Position numbers and translations under genes: made by a program
Notes under the pieces: model-generated
What the model was told of the DNA's origin: nothing
Databases searched by the model: none
What the model saw: the letters and a program-made list of their open reading frames with translations, nothing else
Shown here: positions 52,148 to 64,000 of the stretch, piece by piece
Layout of the letters: every line of letters starts with the position of its first letter
How positions within the stretch are numbered: the first letter of the stretch is position 1
Assembly: GCA_023079485.1 (NCBI GenBank)
Contig: CM041083.1
Span: forward strand, 172,725,480 to 172,789,479
Reading direction: 5' to 3'
DNA length: 64,000 bases
Origin: Archilochus colubris
Lineage: Eukaryota > Chordata > Aves > Apodiformes > Trochilidae

Positions 52148-55100
52148 AATGTTGGATTGAGCATACTCTGAATCCCTGGCATTGCTGCATCAGTGTAAAA
52201 GGAATAGGGCTACTTCTATTTGAAGAGGCAACAGTGCTCCAGGCTACAAAAGATAACTGTGCTTTTTAATTCAAGCTTACAGCCGTGACAGCAGTGCAGG
52301 GGGTCTCTCTGCTGCAAATATGCTCAACCTGCATTGACTGATGGTTGTTATTTCTGAAACCTCGTAGGTTGCCATGGGGAATGTGCCAGAATAAACATCT
52401 CTGCTTACTACAGTGGCTCAAAAGGCTGAGATGCAGCTAGATGTAAACACCTGGGCTGATAGTTAATATTTCTGGGATTTTATTCCAACTCTCACCAAGT
52501 GCTGGTCTTGGTTTGTTAATAATTATAGCTACATTTTTGAGTCATACCAAGCCCTGGGAATGTACACTGAGGTCCTGAAGGGAGGAGAAATCCTTGTAGA
52601 TAATGAGAAGGGAAGAAGGCCACTCACTCTTCAGCTTCCCTTTACATCTAACTTTTACATTAAACAGTTTAGGCAGAAATTATAAGATTTCTATGCAGAT
52701 CATTAGGAGCCCATATTGGGATGGAGACAATGACATATGAATGCATTTTGTAAATCTTGTAGAAATGCAATTCAGGAAGACAAATGCAGCTATTAAAATG
52801 TCACATCTTAGATATATTTGACCAATATGCACATGTTATTTGTAGGTGTAGTTTTTGGAAGTTACTTATAGCATTAAAACAGCAATAAATCCCTCATAGT
52901 AAGTATTATTTAGCTCCTATATTTCAGTTCTTTCCCCAAAAGGATGCCAAGAAGTGAAACAATGAATTAGAGGGCAGCTGCCTTTCATCAGCTCTCCTTA
53001 ATTGCTGCCCTGGTTGCATTCCTGTGATATTGGCAGGGGACTTCTGCAAAGGCCACAGTGATGAAAGATGCTGTGGTGATGGGTGAAACACCAGCAGCAA
53101 CCTGGATAACTGTGACAAGCATGGTTTTGAACCAGTCCGTCAGGGCTATGGCTTCCCCAGGTGTCAGCCCTGCCCAGGGCTCAAGGAATCATCTTTTTTA
53201 GCCCACCTGTGAGAAGCCAAAAACTGACGAAGGACTCCAAAGCAGATACCATCTGCTAATGGAGCTGGGGCCACAGGTTGGATAGCTTCAGATGTAGTCT
53301 GGCTACCACCTCTCCTTTTCTATGTACCTTAAAAAAATAGCAAGTAACATCATGTCAATCCCTTTCTGAACAGTGAGTTGTAACTACATTTTGTTTCTGA
53401 AGCCAGGGCATCTGCCCTACACCATGGCACCAGGGGCCCTTCCCTGTCACCTACACACTCACTGTTCTCTCCTGCAACATTTTCCTTATGGCATTCAGCA
53501 AAGCTTGTGCCCTGCGCCTACAAATCCCCTCTTGAGCAGCAGGGAGCCTGCAGAGGGAAAAACAAAGAACCCAATTCTCTCATCTTTGGATTTAGCAGAC
53601 ACAAGTCCTGCAAAGAGCACTGGTGGCTGGTTTTGTTGCACTTGAGTTTCTTGGTGGCAAGTTTGGCTGTTATACTTTAATTTTGGACCATTCTAATGAG
53701 CCGCAATAGTAGGTTTCCCCAGGAAACATGGGCATGTCTTTGCTTGGACTTTTTCAGGACTACTGCTTTTCCTTTCTCCAACCTGTCCTTGAAATGATGG
53801 GGGTGTATGTAAGAAACCACATGTTATGGCATAAAAATGCCTGATCTCAGCTTATGCAGATAAGAAGCATATTTAAGCCAAATGCCAAGAACATCCCCTC
53901 TGCTTTTGGTATTGTTTTAAACTGGGGAGAAAGTAGGAAGATTAAAGATTAAATTGTCTCCTTTAGCCACCACACATCAGCCTGTCTGAGCAATGAGTGT
54001 GGGTGGTACAAGCCGTGCCCATCACCTTCAGCCTCTTAACACAGATGCCAAAGACTTTCTAAATGTCCTCAACCCAGCAGGGAAGCACAGATAAACAAAG
54101 AAAACATTTGCCATGAATCACATATTCATTATTTTAAAGAGAAGACAGTGTCCTCTGAAATTGCTGAGGGATGCAAATCACCCTCTTAAAATCATCCACG
54201 GCTCTTGGTGCAACACAGGATGAAAAGGTTAAATGAACAGCATCACTTGTTGAATTATGTGCCAAAACTGTTTCACAACAGTGTGATTGTTTCAGTATAC
54301 TGAGTGTCACCTGGTGATGGGCACAGCAAACTGCTGACAATCTTGGATTTTAGGTGAGCTTACAAGGAAAACACCGAAGCAGAGGGATTGTTCCTGGTGC
54401 AGAGCAAACATCAGCGTGTCTGGGAAAGAAACCAGCACTGCATTTTTGTGCCTCTTCTGGGTGAGAAAAAATGAAGTTTGGCAAAAATCCCACAGTTTTA
54501 CCATACTTTGATAACTGTTATCTTCAGTAAGCTGAGAACATGAGGTTTACCCAAGAGAAAAGAACCCTCTGCAGGTTTCCATGCTGCTATGGATTAACAT
54601 TCCTCATCGAATGCTTCCCTAAAAAGCATTGCCTCCTCCTCTACATTTTTTTCCCTGTGAGAACAGGGACCTCTGCCCAGGCAGAGGCTTTGGCAACACA
54701 GTTCTCTAGGCAGGATATGGACCATGCAGCCCATCCCAGGCCTCCAGCAAAGTCACCCTGCAGTGAGAGGAGGGGACATGGCCCCAGCTGTATTTCTGCA
54801 AGCACGTGTCTGGCAGCCGCCCGGATAAACTTATGAGCTTAGGGTTGTGTAATGTTGTTTCCTTGATGGATCATCCCATAAAACCACCAAGGGATCCTGA
54901 GGCAATCTGACACCTGTAGTCGGCTGGAGGAGCAGCTATTGCTTTCTTTGCAAGGCAACTTGGCAGAGGAGGGCAGGGTATTTTTACCCCCACGCTTTTT
55001 CCTCTCTGCCTGGTCATGGCAGGTTATTTGGTTTAAACTGGCTAGAAAACTGCTGGGTTTCTTTTGGAGGAAGATGATCTTAAGGCTGTGGGGATAGAAA

Positions 55101-58100
55101 GGAGGAGGAAAGGGCAGGGCTGTGTAAAACCATGCTGAGTCTGTTAAAGGGATTTAACCACTCACATCCCTGTTAGGGTGTGAAGCCTGTTAGGGCTTTG
55201 CTGAAGAGGGTGAGTCTGGTTTAAGCTGGAGGAGGGTCTCAGTGGCCTCTGCCATCATGGGGATCCTGCAGCAGTCCCTCTCCAGATGATGCTTACAGGG
55301 TGTGCTCAGTGGGGTGGCAGCTCCAGCCCACACTCTGTCCTGCTTTTCCCCCCCACCTCTCCCATTCACACTTATTTGGATACAATAGAGCATTGCCCCA
55401 GAACCAGAGACCTCTACCCCAAGGATTTATAATGCTCTCTGTCCTCTCCAGCATACTGGAGATGAGGGGCAGCCAGTTCTGGGCCAACATGGTGACCTGG
55501 GACGTGTGGTGGCCATGGTGGCTTCAAGGTGCCACACTCCTGTCCTCAGAGTGAGCTCTTGTGGACTGCTGCAAAGATGAAAGGCAGAGCTAAAGGCATT
55601 GGGGTAATTCTGGATACCCTGAGCTGATGTGCTGGGTCACTCCAGGTTGTAAGACACCAGGCTGGACGAGCTCTGATGGGTTTGTGCAGGTACAAGGAGC
55701 ATCACTGCAGTGTGTAGGGCTGTGGATTTCACACCAAGAGCCACCTGGCCCCTATGTTGGGACATAGAGAGAGAGGTTAATCCCTTAGGGAGCTGGGACT
55801 GCACAAGTAATTGTGGAAGCTGGAAGCTGAACTCAGGTGGCATCATTTGTGCCAAAGAACCCATAGTCAGCCCTTGCTTTGGAAATGCTGCAGTGCTCAT
55901 TTCATCTGAGGAAGAAAAATCTCTTCCAGCCTGGATAAGGTAACATCAATCAATCAGCACTGGAGCGTTTGATTTAATGCCTATTTGCTGGTTTGCTTTA
56001 AATATTTAAAAATAACTACCTAAGAAATTGTCTCTTTTTTTACATCCTAACTGTGGAACACAATATTCTCCTGCTGATGGATTTGTAATTTAATCTGTTA
56101 ATTAATTCTTTCTCAATATTGACTTTTCAAGAAGCAAAACGAGTACCAAGACAAATAGCAAAAAAGGCTGAGTGAAGAATATTTACACTATTGTTTGCCA
56201 TATGTTACTCTTTGCCAAGCCATCACCATCCTTGTTACTATGCATATTATGATTGATCATTAGCTGTGCAATGTCCATCTTCAGGAATGCCCCCAGCTTA
56301 TTCCTCAGGCCTCACCTCCACAGCTGATCTGTCCTGGGGAGTTAATTGTTGTGAAATTCATTTACAGATGATGCACAGAAACATCAGAGTATATGGAAAT
56401 GAACGAAAGATGAGAAAATGAAGAGTGGGCAAATGAATATTCAGTTAAGATAAGACACTTTTGTTGTTATTTTATTGTGGCTTCCCCTGGAGGGAGTGCA
56501 GACTTAAGATGTCCTTGTTAGTATGTCTGCATGCTTTAGAAAACAGAAATTGCAGAATGCTTCTATTTCAGTTCTTACATTTTCCTGTATCAGTCTCTAT
56601 TTAGGGTTTTTGTCTGTCTGTATTAACTCTCAGTCTTAGGATGACAAGGACGGCTTAGCACAGCTGCCTGTGCTCTCTGGACTCAAACTGAAGATAAAAC
56701 CCTTTCTTAGATCTCTGGTTTTATTTCTGATTCTCACTAAATCTAAACATTTTGCTGATTTTAGAGTGGTGAGCACATCTGTCCAGCTGCCACGCTGCAC
56801 ACAATCTCTTCAGGGTCCCACAGCAGCCAACAGCTGTTCTGCAGTGGAAGGTACCTTTTGGGGTGCATCCAACCAATGTCCTGCTCCAGAGGAGTCAGTG
56901 GCAATGCTTAACTCAGCTCACAGCTTCTGAGCCTAAATCCAGAGTTGTGAACCTATAAATCCTGCTGCTGAAGCTTGGAGAAGGTTCAGACTTCGGGACA
57001 TGGCATTGATGCACACAGAAAGGAGGAGCAGCCCATAGCCAGCAGCCTGCAGCCCAGTGAAGCCCACCCTGAAGGGCCTGGGGCACAGAGACCTGCTTTG
57101 GGTGATGGTTCATTGCACTGAATGCAACTCCTTGTCCCACTGAACATCATCCTTCTCCTGACTTGGTCAGATCTGTGTTACCACAAGAGTTACCCTAGTC
57201 TGGAGAAGGCCAGCATCAGGCACCAGCAAGTGGGGTAAGCTGAAGAAGGCCCTTCTACCCTCACATACCCTAACATACCCAGGCCTCCCATTGCTAAAGG
57301 TCTCCGTGTTCATCACATTGAAATCCTCCAAGACCCCCTCTCCATCCCCATCTGTGGTACATGAACACCAAGCATCCAAATCTGGGTGCAGGCTTTGTTT
57401 CTTGGACAAAGGAAAAGGTTAGTGTGAAAAATGTCTTATCTGAGTTTAAAAAGAATGACTCAAGTACATTGCATAACTGTAATATATCTTTATAAATGTA
57501 AATATACGTACATAGTGTAGAAGTATAGATTTGTATTTGTTATTATATAGTACCAATATGGGGAATATAGAAATGTTCTACATGTGTAGATACACATTTA
57601 TGTAATCTGTATAATTTTTGTTTATATATACACATTATATATGACACATATTTGCTAATGTTACCTTTTGCATTTTGTATACCTTGTGCTGCACTTTCAG
57701 TCATGGTTGAAGAGGCTTTGACATTGTGAAGAGTGCATCTTTGATGCACAGTGGGCAGAAAGGCAAGCCACAACCCAGCTCCACTTGGTTTCATTGGTCC
57801 CAAGGAGTGCCCCAAATCCCATCTGAAAATGTCATTTTGAGGTTTTGTTAAGATAGATGCAGAGGTTTTTACAGGTGGGATGGGTGGATTTGCAGGCAAA
57901 CCCCTGTACCCATGCAATGGGGTAGCCCAAGCACTGAGTGTGCTGGGCCATTGCTAGAAGGCACAGACATCCATGCAAGAGGAGAAAGGATGATGGAAGA
58001 CACCGAGGGAACTTGAACCATGCTGGTGTTTGCCCAGGGCTGGGATTCCTGATGCTACAACCCATTTGCCACCACATGCTGCAGAAGTGGTGCATGGCAG

Positions 58101-59184
58101 TGGGGCTACAGGGAGGCAAAAACTAAAAACCTGCAAGGCAAAAATGAAAACCTCCCACCAGGAAGAGGGAGAATGGCCCCAAAGTGTTGCTTTCCCTGTG
58201 AGAAGCATGCAGTGGTGTTGCTTGTGCAAGGGGCAAGCTCTGCTCCTGGCAGTGCATCCCAGTCCCAGCAAACCCCATGTGGGAGCTGCCTGGAAAGAGT
58301 GTGTGGCTGGTGACAGCCAGGTCTGCCTCCAGTAACCTGCCTGAGCTGGTCTGCTGGTAGCAGAGGGAAAACATCTGGCTGAGATGGAGGGAAATCCAGA
58401 ACTGCTGAGCCACATGCAAGGTTCCTGTTGGTTTCTCAAAAACTTGCCCATGCAGAGCTGTCTGGGAAGGCTCTGCCGTGCTTGGAGGGAGAGGGCAATA
58501 ATCTCCCCTGTCAGTGAGTACTCAGATTTATGTACATCCCCATGCCTTCCCCTAAAAGAGCTTTCCATAGAGAAACTGCAAAGCTGAAGAGATCCTCTGC
58601 AATTAGGGGAGAAGCTCTCTCTCTTTCAGCTAACACAAGAAAAAGAGCCACATGAAACTGTGCATTGTTAACGTGCTTCAGCTTAGTCACTGTGGAGGGT
58701 AATAAACAAGGCAGACTTGGTTGGGATAAAAAAAGCATCGAGTGTGGTGAGATTATGAAACAATAGGTACTGATAGAGAGGCAGACCAGAGCCAACTGCA
58801 GAGCAGAAGCTTTACTGAATGCCTGGGTTTGAATGAATCCTAATGATAATCATGGGCTACATGGCAATTCGTTTAAATAACGTGCCTCCTGCTTCCTCCC
58901 AGCCCAGCAGAATGAGTCCGTACATGTTAATTGCTTCATTTCGAAGAGAAAGCTCCTCTCTGTGCAGCAATGTTACTTTTTTTGTTTTCTGTTTATTTAC
59001 ACTGCCCTTTTTCCAAGCCTTTTTTGCTATCTATAAAGGCATCTGCTGCTGTCCTTTTGCATTTCGAACAAAGGTGTTTGCACCCAGGCTCTGAAGCTGC
59101 TACAGGGAATTTCTCAAGAATAGAGAGAAAGAAGTGATTGCTGCCCCAAATGAGACAGATTTCAGGAGGGAAGAGGAGTCTCTG

Positions 59185-59356
59185 AGAATGGGCTGCCCAG
59201 GGAGATGGTGGATTCTCTGTCCCTGGAGGTTTTTAAGAAGAGGCTGAATGTGGCACTCAGTGCCATGGGCTGGTAACCACAGTGGCAGTGGATCAAGGGT
59301 TGGACTTGATGATCTCAGAGGTCCCTTCCAACCCAGCTGATTCTATGATTCTGTAA
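59185..59356 (+). mobile_element. CR1 LINE, 3' end fragment
   Basis: Plus-orientation CR1 tail region: gggctgcccagggagatggt, then gtccctggaggtttttaaga, then a stretch like ggcactcagtgccatgggct, ending gattctatgattctgtaat. About 170 bp, non-coding. Of a different subfamily from the copy at 60667. Confidence 0.9.
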
Positions 59357-59574
59357 TCTATATGCCAGATGTAAGAACCTCAGCACCATAAATCCTCTGA
59401 ACTTTGTGAAGGGCTGGGGCAGGCTCCAGCTCAACCCTCTTAAGAGCCCTGATCCTTTCCAAGTAAAAAGTGGTGTGAAGTCTCAAAGCACACTCAGGAA
59501 TGTGTCACATAAGATTAACACTGAGTGCATTTGCTGGGCATGCAAGCTGGAAAGGTTGGCATGCTAAAAATAGG

Positions 59575-59705
59575 TTTATTAAGATCAATAATAATAATAA
59601 CCACAAGTAAAATAATACTACATATAATAATACTACTACATACACTACTATTAATAATAATAATACTAGATAATAGCAATAAATAACAATAATAATAATT
59701 ATAAG
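59575..59705 (+). repeat. Imperfect (AAT)n-rich tract
   Basis: About 130 bp dominated by aat, act and ata triplets (aataataataataacc, aataatactactacatac, aataacaataataataatt). On the minus strand the three-base period keeps two short frames open (about 59505-59739), which are not genes. Confidence 0.9.
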
Positions 59706-60666
59706 AAAAAGAAAAGAAGGTTTTAGCAAGATTCCTCACTGGTTACATGCCAGTTCATTGCTGAAGCAGAAGTGAGCTCTGCCAGGCAGCTGCACTACCA
59801 GAGAATCCATGGGAGCAGAAGCAGAGCCATATTTCTTGGGCACCTGTAGCCAGACTTGGTCTTGCTGCTGCTGGACTTTAGTCCTGAGTTTTCTCTCCCT
59901 GCTCCCTTTCAGTTCTCCCCCAAGAGCCTTTCTCTAAGGGTGATTAAAAACCAGTATTGATGCAATTTATTTATTTAGTGATTATGTGAAAAAGGAATGG
60001 GGAGTGCAATCCCAGCTGCTTTTTTGCTCACAGTAGGTTACAGGTGCAAATTAACACCCTCTGAGTTGTATTTCCTCTCATGTGGCCTGTGTTCCCACCT
60101 GGCTGCAACTCTGTCCTCTCCTACAGGCTGCTGCATTAGCTCATGTCATTTGTAGAGGTTTTTCAAAAAGGTTTTTATGGGGCTTGTTTCAAAAAGTGTT
60201 TGTGAAGGTCACCCTGTCCCAAAACAGCATATTCCCCAGAACACTTGATACTCAGGCTTATCACTTAGCTTGGGTATTTAATTTTCTACCAAAGCCTGAT
60301 GATTAAAATGTTGCTCCCACAGTGGGATATTTATGAAAGGGTTACCATCATTGGAAGAATTAATTGGAATATATAGGAAAAAAACATGACTGCTTATTGC
60401 AAGTGCAAATATTGTTGCTAGAAGCTATTTTCCTAGGTCTCATGGACTACCAGAAAGAAGACAGGATTGCAATTTGTTGCCTGCAATTTGAAAAAAAAAT
60501 GTTTTCTTTTTCATTAGCATCATTAATGGCATTAAGTATCAAATTCCAGCAGCTACATATTCAAATGGTACCACAGATATACACACAATACTGTTTGTGA
60601 CTATTAAATATTATTTGGAATAAGGCCTTTATGGATGGTAGGGCACATTGCAGTGGGTCATGTTCT

Positions 60667-60988
60667 GAAGGGGGGCTACAAGAAAACTGGGGTTGGGCTT
60701 TTTACATGGGTGTGTAAAGAGAGGACAAGGGGAAATGGTTTCAAACTTGAAGAGGAAGATTTAGGTTCGACATTAGGAAGAAAATCTTTAATTTGAGGGT
60801 GGTGAGACACTGGCACAGGTTGCCCAGGGAAGTTGTGGCTGCCCCCTCCCTGTCAGTGTTCAAGGCCAGGTTGGATGGGGCTTGGAGCAATCTGGTCTGG
60901 TGGGAGGTGTCCCTGCCCATGCTGGGGGGTTGGAACTGGATGGTCTTTAAGGTCCTTTCCAATCCAAACCATTCTATGATTCTGTGAT
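60667..60988 (+). mobile_element. CR1 LINE, 3' end fragment
   Basis: About 320 bp in the plus orientation. It includes gggctttttacatgggtgtg, cattaggaagaaaatcttta, gttgcccagggaagttgtgg and a tail ending ccattctatgattctgtgat. It belongs to the same general subfamily as the copy at 2270-2729 and resembles the reverse of 14803-15100. Non-coding. Confidence 0.93.
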
Positions 60989-62735
60989 CTGCGGGTGTAT
61001 GAGGGATTCCTTAGAAGGGGAAAAGGACCATTCCCTACGCTGGGTCCAGAAGCTCAATACAAAGATCAGCTTCCTCCTAGCTATAGGACTGAAGGTGTTC
61101 CACAGAGCTGGATCCCCCCAACCCTGCACTGTCCCAGTGTTCAAATTGCACTGAAAAAAAAATAAAACCAGGCTGGTTCCAAGTTTTACAAACTTTTAAG
61201 CTACAACTAATGAATGACTTTAGAAGAATCTATTTTTGCACGCACCTGAATCTCTCTTTTTTTTTTTCCTTCATGGTTTGTGTTTGTTTTCACTTATGTA
61301 TTGAAAAAAAATACAGGTACTTGTCAGTGAAAGAGAGGTGGGTTTATGTGACTTACATGACAAATGGATATATAATGTGTCCCACCACAGTCATTGCAAA
61401 CCTGCAAGGTAGAGGGCTTGCCCCTGCTCCTCTTTGAGATGAAAGCTGTGGCCATACAGCCAGGCTTGTTAGAACTAGAATTAGGAACATTTTATCTTTT
61501 CTATAGATTGAAAAGAAAAATGCCTTCAATTGTAAGACCTTACTCCATCAAAACACATTAGAAAAGGATTTACCAAAACTAACAAAAGCTGTCTCTGCTG
61601 TGGATCGACAGCCTAGAATTAGTCTGAAATATGTGGCTCAGCAAAACAGTTCTGCTCCTGACAGACGTGCAGGCCCAGTCCAAACACAAAAGTTGTTTTA
61701 CTTTCTTTCTTCTAGTACTATATAATCCCCACACATCTTTCTGTCCTCACCTGGAGTGCAAGCAGATAATTCAGGAAAAAAATAATAGTAGGGTAACATG
61801 TCCATGAAAAAAGGGGAAATGCATTATTATGCCAAAGTACCTGTGTGTGCCACTCTGAATTACACATCTGTAAGTGTTGTGGAAAAATCCACCCCTCTCC
61901 CAAGCCCTCCAGCCTTTTTCTTGAACAACAGAAAAATGGTGTATTGGGTTATAACTACAGATCATACATTTCCCCCAGTGTTTGTAGTTGGATCTGTTCC
62001 CAGGTCTGGACAGCTCATGAGATTTTCTGGAAGTCTAGTGCCAACACAAGGAGAGCATGAGCATGGACATCCCTGTTGGTGTCAATGTGGACTTTAAAGT
62101 CAATTATGGGAACATTTCTTGAGTCTTTCCAAAGACCCTGAAATTGCTGTACAAGTGCTATATGCCCCTTGCTTGTTCTCCAGAAGTGGGGATTGAAACA
62201 GTCTCTCTGCTACTGCTGAATACCTTTTTCCAAAGACTTTCTTGGGAATGGGCTGCAGACTGAGTGATGTTTTCTAGAAAACTGTATGGGTCATAGCTGA
62301 CCACTACTCTTTGGGGTGGGAATACTTTGGTCATTCTTCTTCTGTCTTGCCAACACTATTTATTTATTTATACTTTGGCCAGGACATGGGTTAACCAGGC
62401 TTTTCTGCAGCTTGCAGAGTTTCAAACCTCCTACTTCTAGGGCAACCCATTAACAAACAGGGTTCTTCTCTGGGCAAGGGTCTCACTTCACATCTCAGGT
62501 CTGGTGCTGAAACTGGTTTCGTGGTTTGCATGACACAGGTGCTGGGTAATTACAGGTTATACAAGAAAGCACTATCACACCCCTGCTGTCTGTTGTGGTC
62601 TTCCCAACAAATCCATTTCTGGCTGCTGTGTTAATGGCTCCCTTTGCATGATGTGTTGGATGCTGTGTGTTGGATGCTGCATGCTGGGCTGAGCAGGCTT
62701 CCGGCTTCACCCAATATGGACATTTTATTTTAAAG

Positions 62736-62760
62736 AACAAAACAAAACAAAACAAAAAAA
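62736..62760 (+). repeat. (AAAAC)n simple repeat
   Basis: Four AAAAC-type units ending in A7. Confidence 0.9.
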
Positions 62761-63118
62761 CATCTCTTTGTGGCATTTCAAAGCTCATGGGGTGGCTACT
62801 GGTAGTTAAAAGAAGAGTTAGAGTGATTCAGGATGTCTTGAGCCATCTTCAGGTCCTAAGCAATAACCACCAGTGCCCTGGTGGTTACATCTCTACACAA
62901 AAGATGTCACGAGTGAACAAGGGAACAAATTTATGCCAGATCCTGCTCCATCGACAGCTTGGTAGGAGGGATTTGCATGATTTACATCCTGCCACCAATG
63001 TAAATAAGCCAATGAATATTTTTTAGCTTTTTCAGGCAATTTAACACTGCAGGCTAGGATTAACTCAACAAATATGTTACCCTCAGCCATGGAGCAGGAC
63101 TCCCTGACACTCTGGGTG

Positions 63119-63148
63119 CCTTTCCCAAGTTTTCCAGCTTGGGAAAGG
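63119..63148. repeat. Perfect 11-bp inverted repeat with 8-base loop
   Basis: CCTTTCCCAAG (63119-63129), loop ttttccag, CTTGGGAAAGG (63138-63148). Purine/pyrimidine strand bias in the arms. There is no T-run after it and no gene before it, so it is not read as a terminator. Confidence 0.85.
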
Positions 63149-64000
63149 GGAAAAGGCAGTCTTGCTCCCAGTTGTTTGCTGCTCTCTGGATTTGTGTAAT
63201 GATGTTTGTGGAGCAGGGTGACCTTGTCTTAACCTGATGGGACTGGGAATGTGTATGGCAAAGGGAAAGGAAACCCACACTGGGCAAGAGGCTAACTGGG
63301 AGTTATAAGGAGGCCAGCTGGGCCTGGATCAGATCTGCACAGTCCAGCTTTGACTCCTCCTGCTTGCTCTTCTCTGGGTGCCATCCTGCTTGCAGCTCTG
63401 CTCAGTCATTGCAACCACAGCATCTTTGTGTACAGTGTAAGCAGTTTTGCTGAGAAATTAGGACTTGTATTTATTTCTCTCCTCAGAGGATGAGGAAACC
63501 AGGACCAGGTGAAAGCACTGTGGCTAGGTAGGGCACTGAGCTAACTAGGAGAATGTGTCAAGACATATTTTCAGGAGCTCATGGACACAAAGAAGTGGGG
63601 CTTGGCTGCAGGCCAGCCCAGCTCCTCATGAAGACAAGATCTTCAAACCAAGAAAGGAACCCGGCAGTGACTGCTGCAGCTTAACTTACTCTTAAGTGCA
63701 AAATTACTTCAGGCTCTAGGAGGAATTTACCAATCAGGCCAACACCAGCAGCTGCACATCCTTCTGCACCACTGCAACGAGGTATAAATTATGTGCCTTG
63801 CTACATTCAGAGACAGGAAAATAAGGAAGGAAGAGAAACAAAGGGGAGAAACAGAGATGGCCCTAAAAGGGAATTTACTTTCTTACAGAGCAATCCTGAA
63901 AGCAGCAATCAGGTACTAAACAATAAAGCACAGCTAAGCAGTTCACTGCTATACAAGGTCACAGTCAACCTCCCCCCACAACCACCCTCAGTGGGAGGCT

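Larger units (their letters stand above)
47262..59184. other. Intergenic sequence, no gene seen
   Basis: 12 kb between the LTR and the next CR1. It contains the simple repeats at 50009-50031, 50621-51026, 51546-51565 and 52104-52147, and a gtatgtatgtatttattt tract near 47936-47957. The non-repeat parts at about 52600-52920, 55930-56200 and 58800-59090 are AT-rich, complex and free of recognisable transposons. I see no exon-like structure. Open frames up to 204 codons (57954-58568 minus) overlap others on both strands and match nothing I know. Confidence 0.7.
60989..64000. other. Intergenic sequence to the right edge, no gene seen
   Basis: 3 kb with an (AAAAC)n run (62736-62760), a tttattta run near 62363 and an 11-bp hairpin (63119-63148). 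Short open frames only, none recognisable. No tRNA or small-RNA signature was noticed. Confidence 0.7.

Noticed and set aside
57954..58568. 204-codon minus-strand open frame
   Set aside because: Overlaps several frames on the other strand in moderately GC-rich DNA, and the translated sequence resembles no family I know.
63119..63148. Hairpin as a terminator or pre-miRNA
   Set aside because: The stem is only 11 bp, no T-run follows it, and no transcript context is visible.

Overview
This is a vertebrate nuclear window and almost certainly avian. The exons are small and separated by long AT-rich introns, interspersed repeats are mostly CR1 LINE copies with the bird-type ATTCTATGATTCT tails, and there is one solo retroviral LTR of a type I associate with songbirds and other neoavian birds. 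The lineage call rests on repeat types and memory of them, not on a search.

The only protein-coding gene I can support is the 5' part of KPNA3 (importin subunit alpha-4, an adaptor for classical nuclear import), on the minus strand. Eight coding exons were read by splicing: exon 1 (39025-39114), exon 2 (18341-18385), exon 3 (6629-6718), exon 4 (6388-6417), exon 5 (6242-6294), exon 6 (6056-6151), exon 7 (3730-3815) and exon 8 (327-413). All junctions are GT-AG, phases are continuous, and the 577 nt encode 192 residues plus one base of codon 193. They cover the N-terminus, the IBB autoinhibitory domain and the first armadillo repeats. The rest of the gene lies beyond the left edge. Introns 1 (20.6 kb) and 2 (11.6 kb) hold most of the gene's length and the largest CR1 copies, whereas introns 3-5 are only 211, 93 and 90 bp.

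The promoter is a CpG island (about 38380-39990) around exon 1. It has GC boxes, a CACGTGACG E-box/CRE-like element, a CCAAT box and a near-consensus SBS (ZNF143/THAP11) motif. A 105-bp piece of the island (39634-39738) is present again at 40617-40721, inside what looks like an insertion flanked by 10-bp direct repeats.

From about 40.3 kb to the right end I see no gene. This upstream region holds an approximately 1-kb solo LTR (46243-47261), a roughly 400-bp GGAA microsatellite (50621-51026), two CR1 3' ends, several simple repeats and perfect inverted repeats. A few repeat-free AT-rich stretches could be conserved regulatory DNA, but this cannot be tested here. I did not find a new multi-gene system. 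The most notable items are the templated-looking insertion beside the promoter, an alanine-rich expansion at the KPNA3 N-terminus with an open frame upstream of its start codon, and a CR1 reverse transcriptase whose catalytic FADD is FADN.
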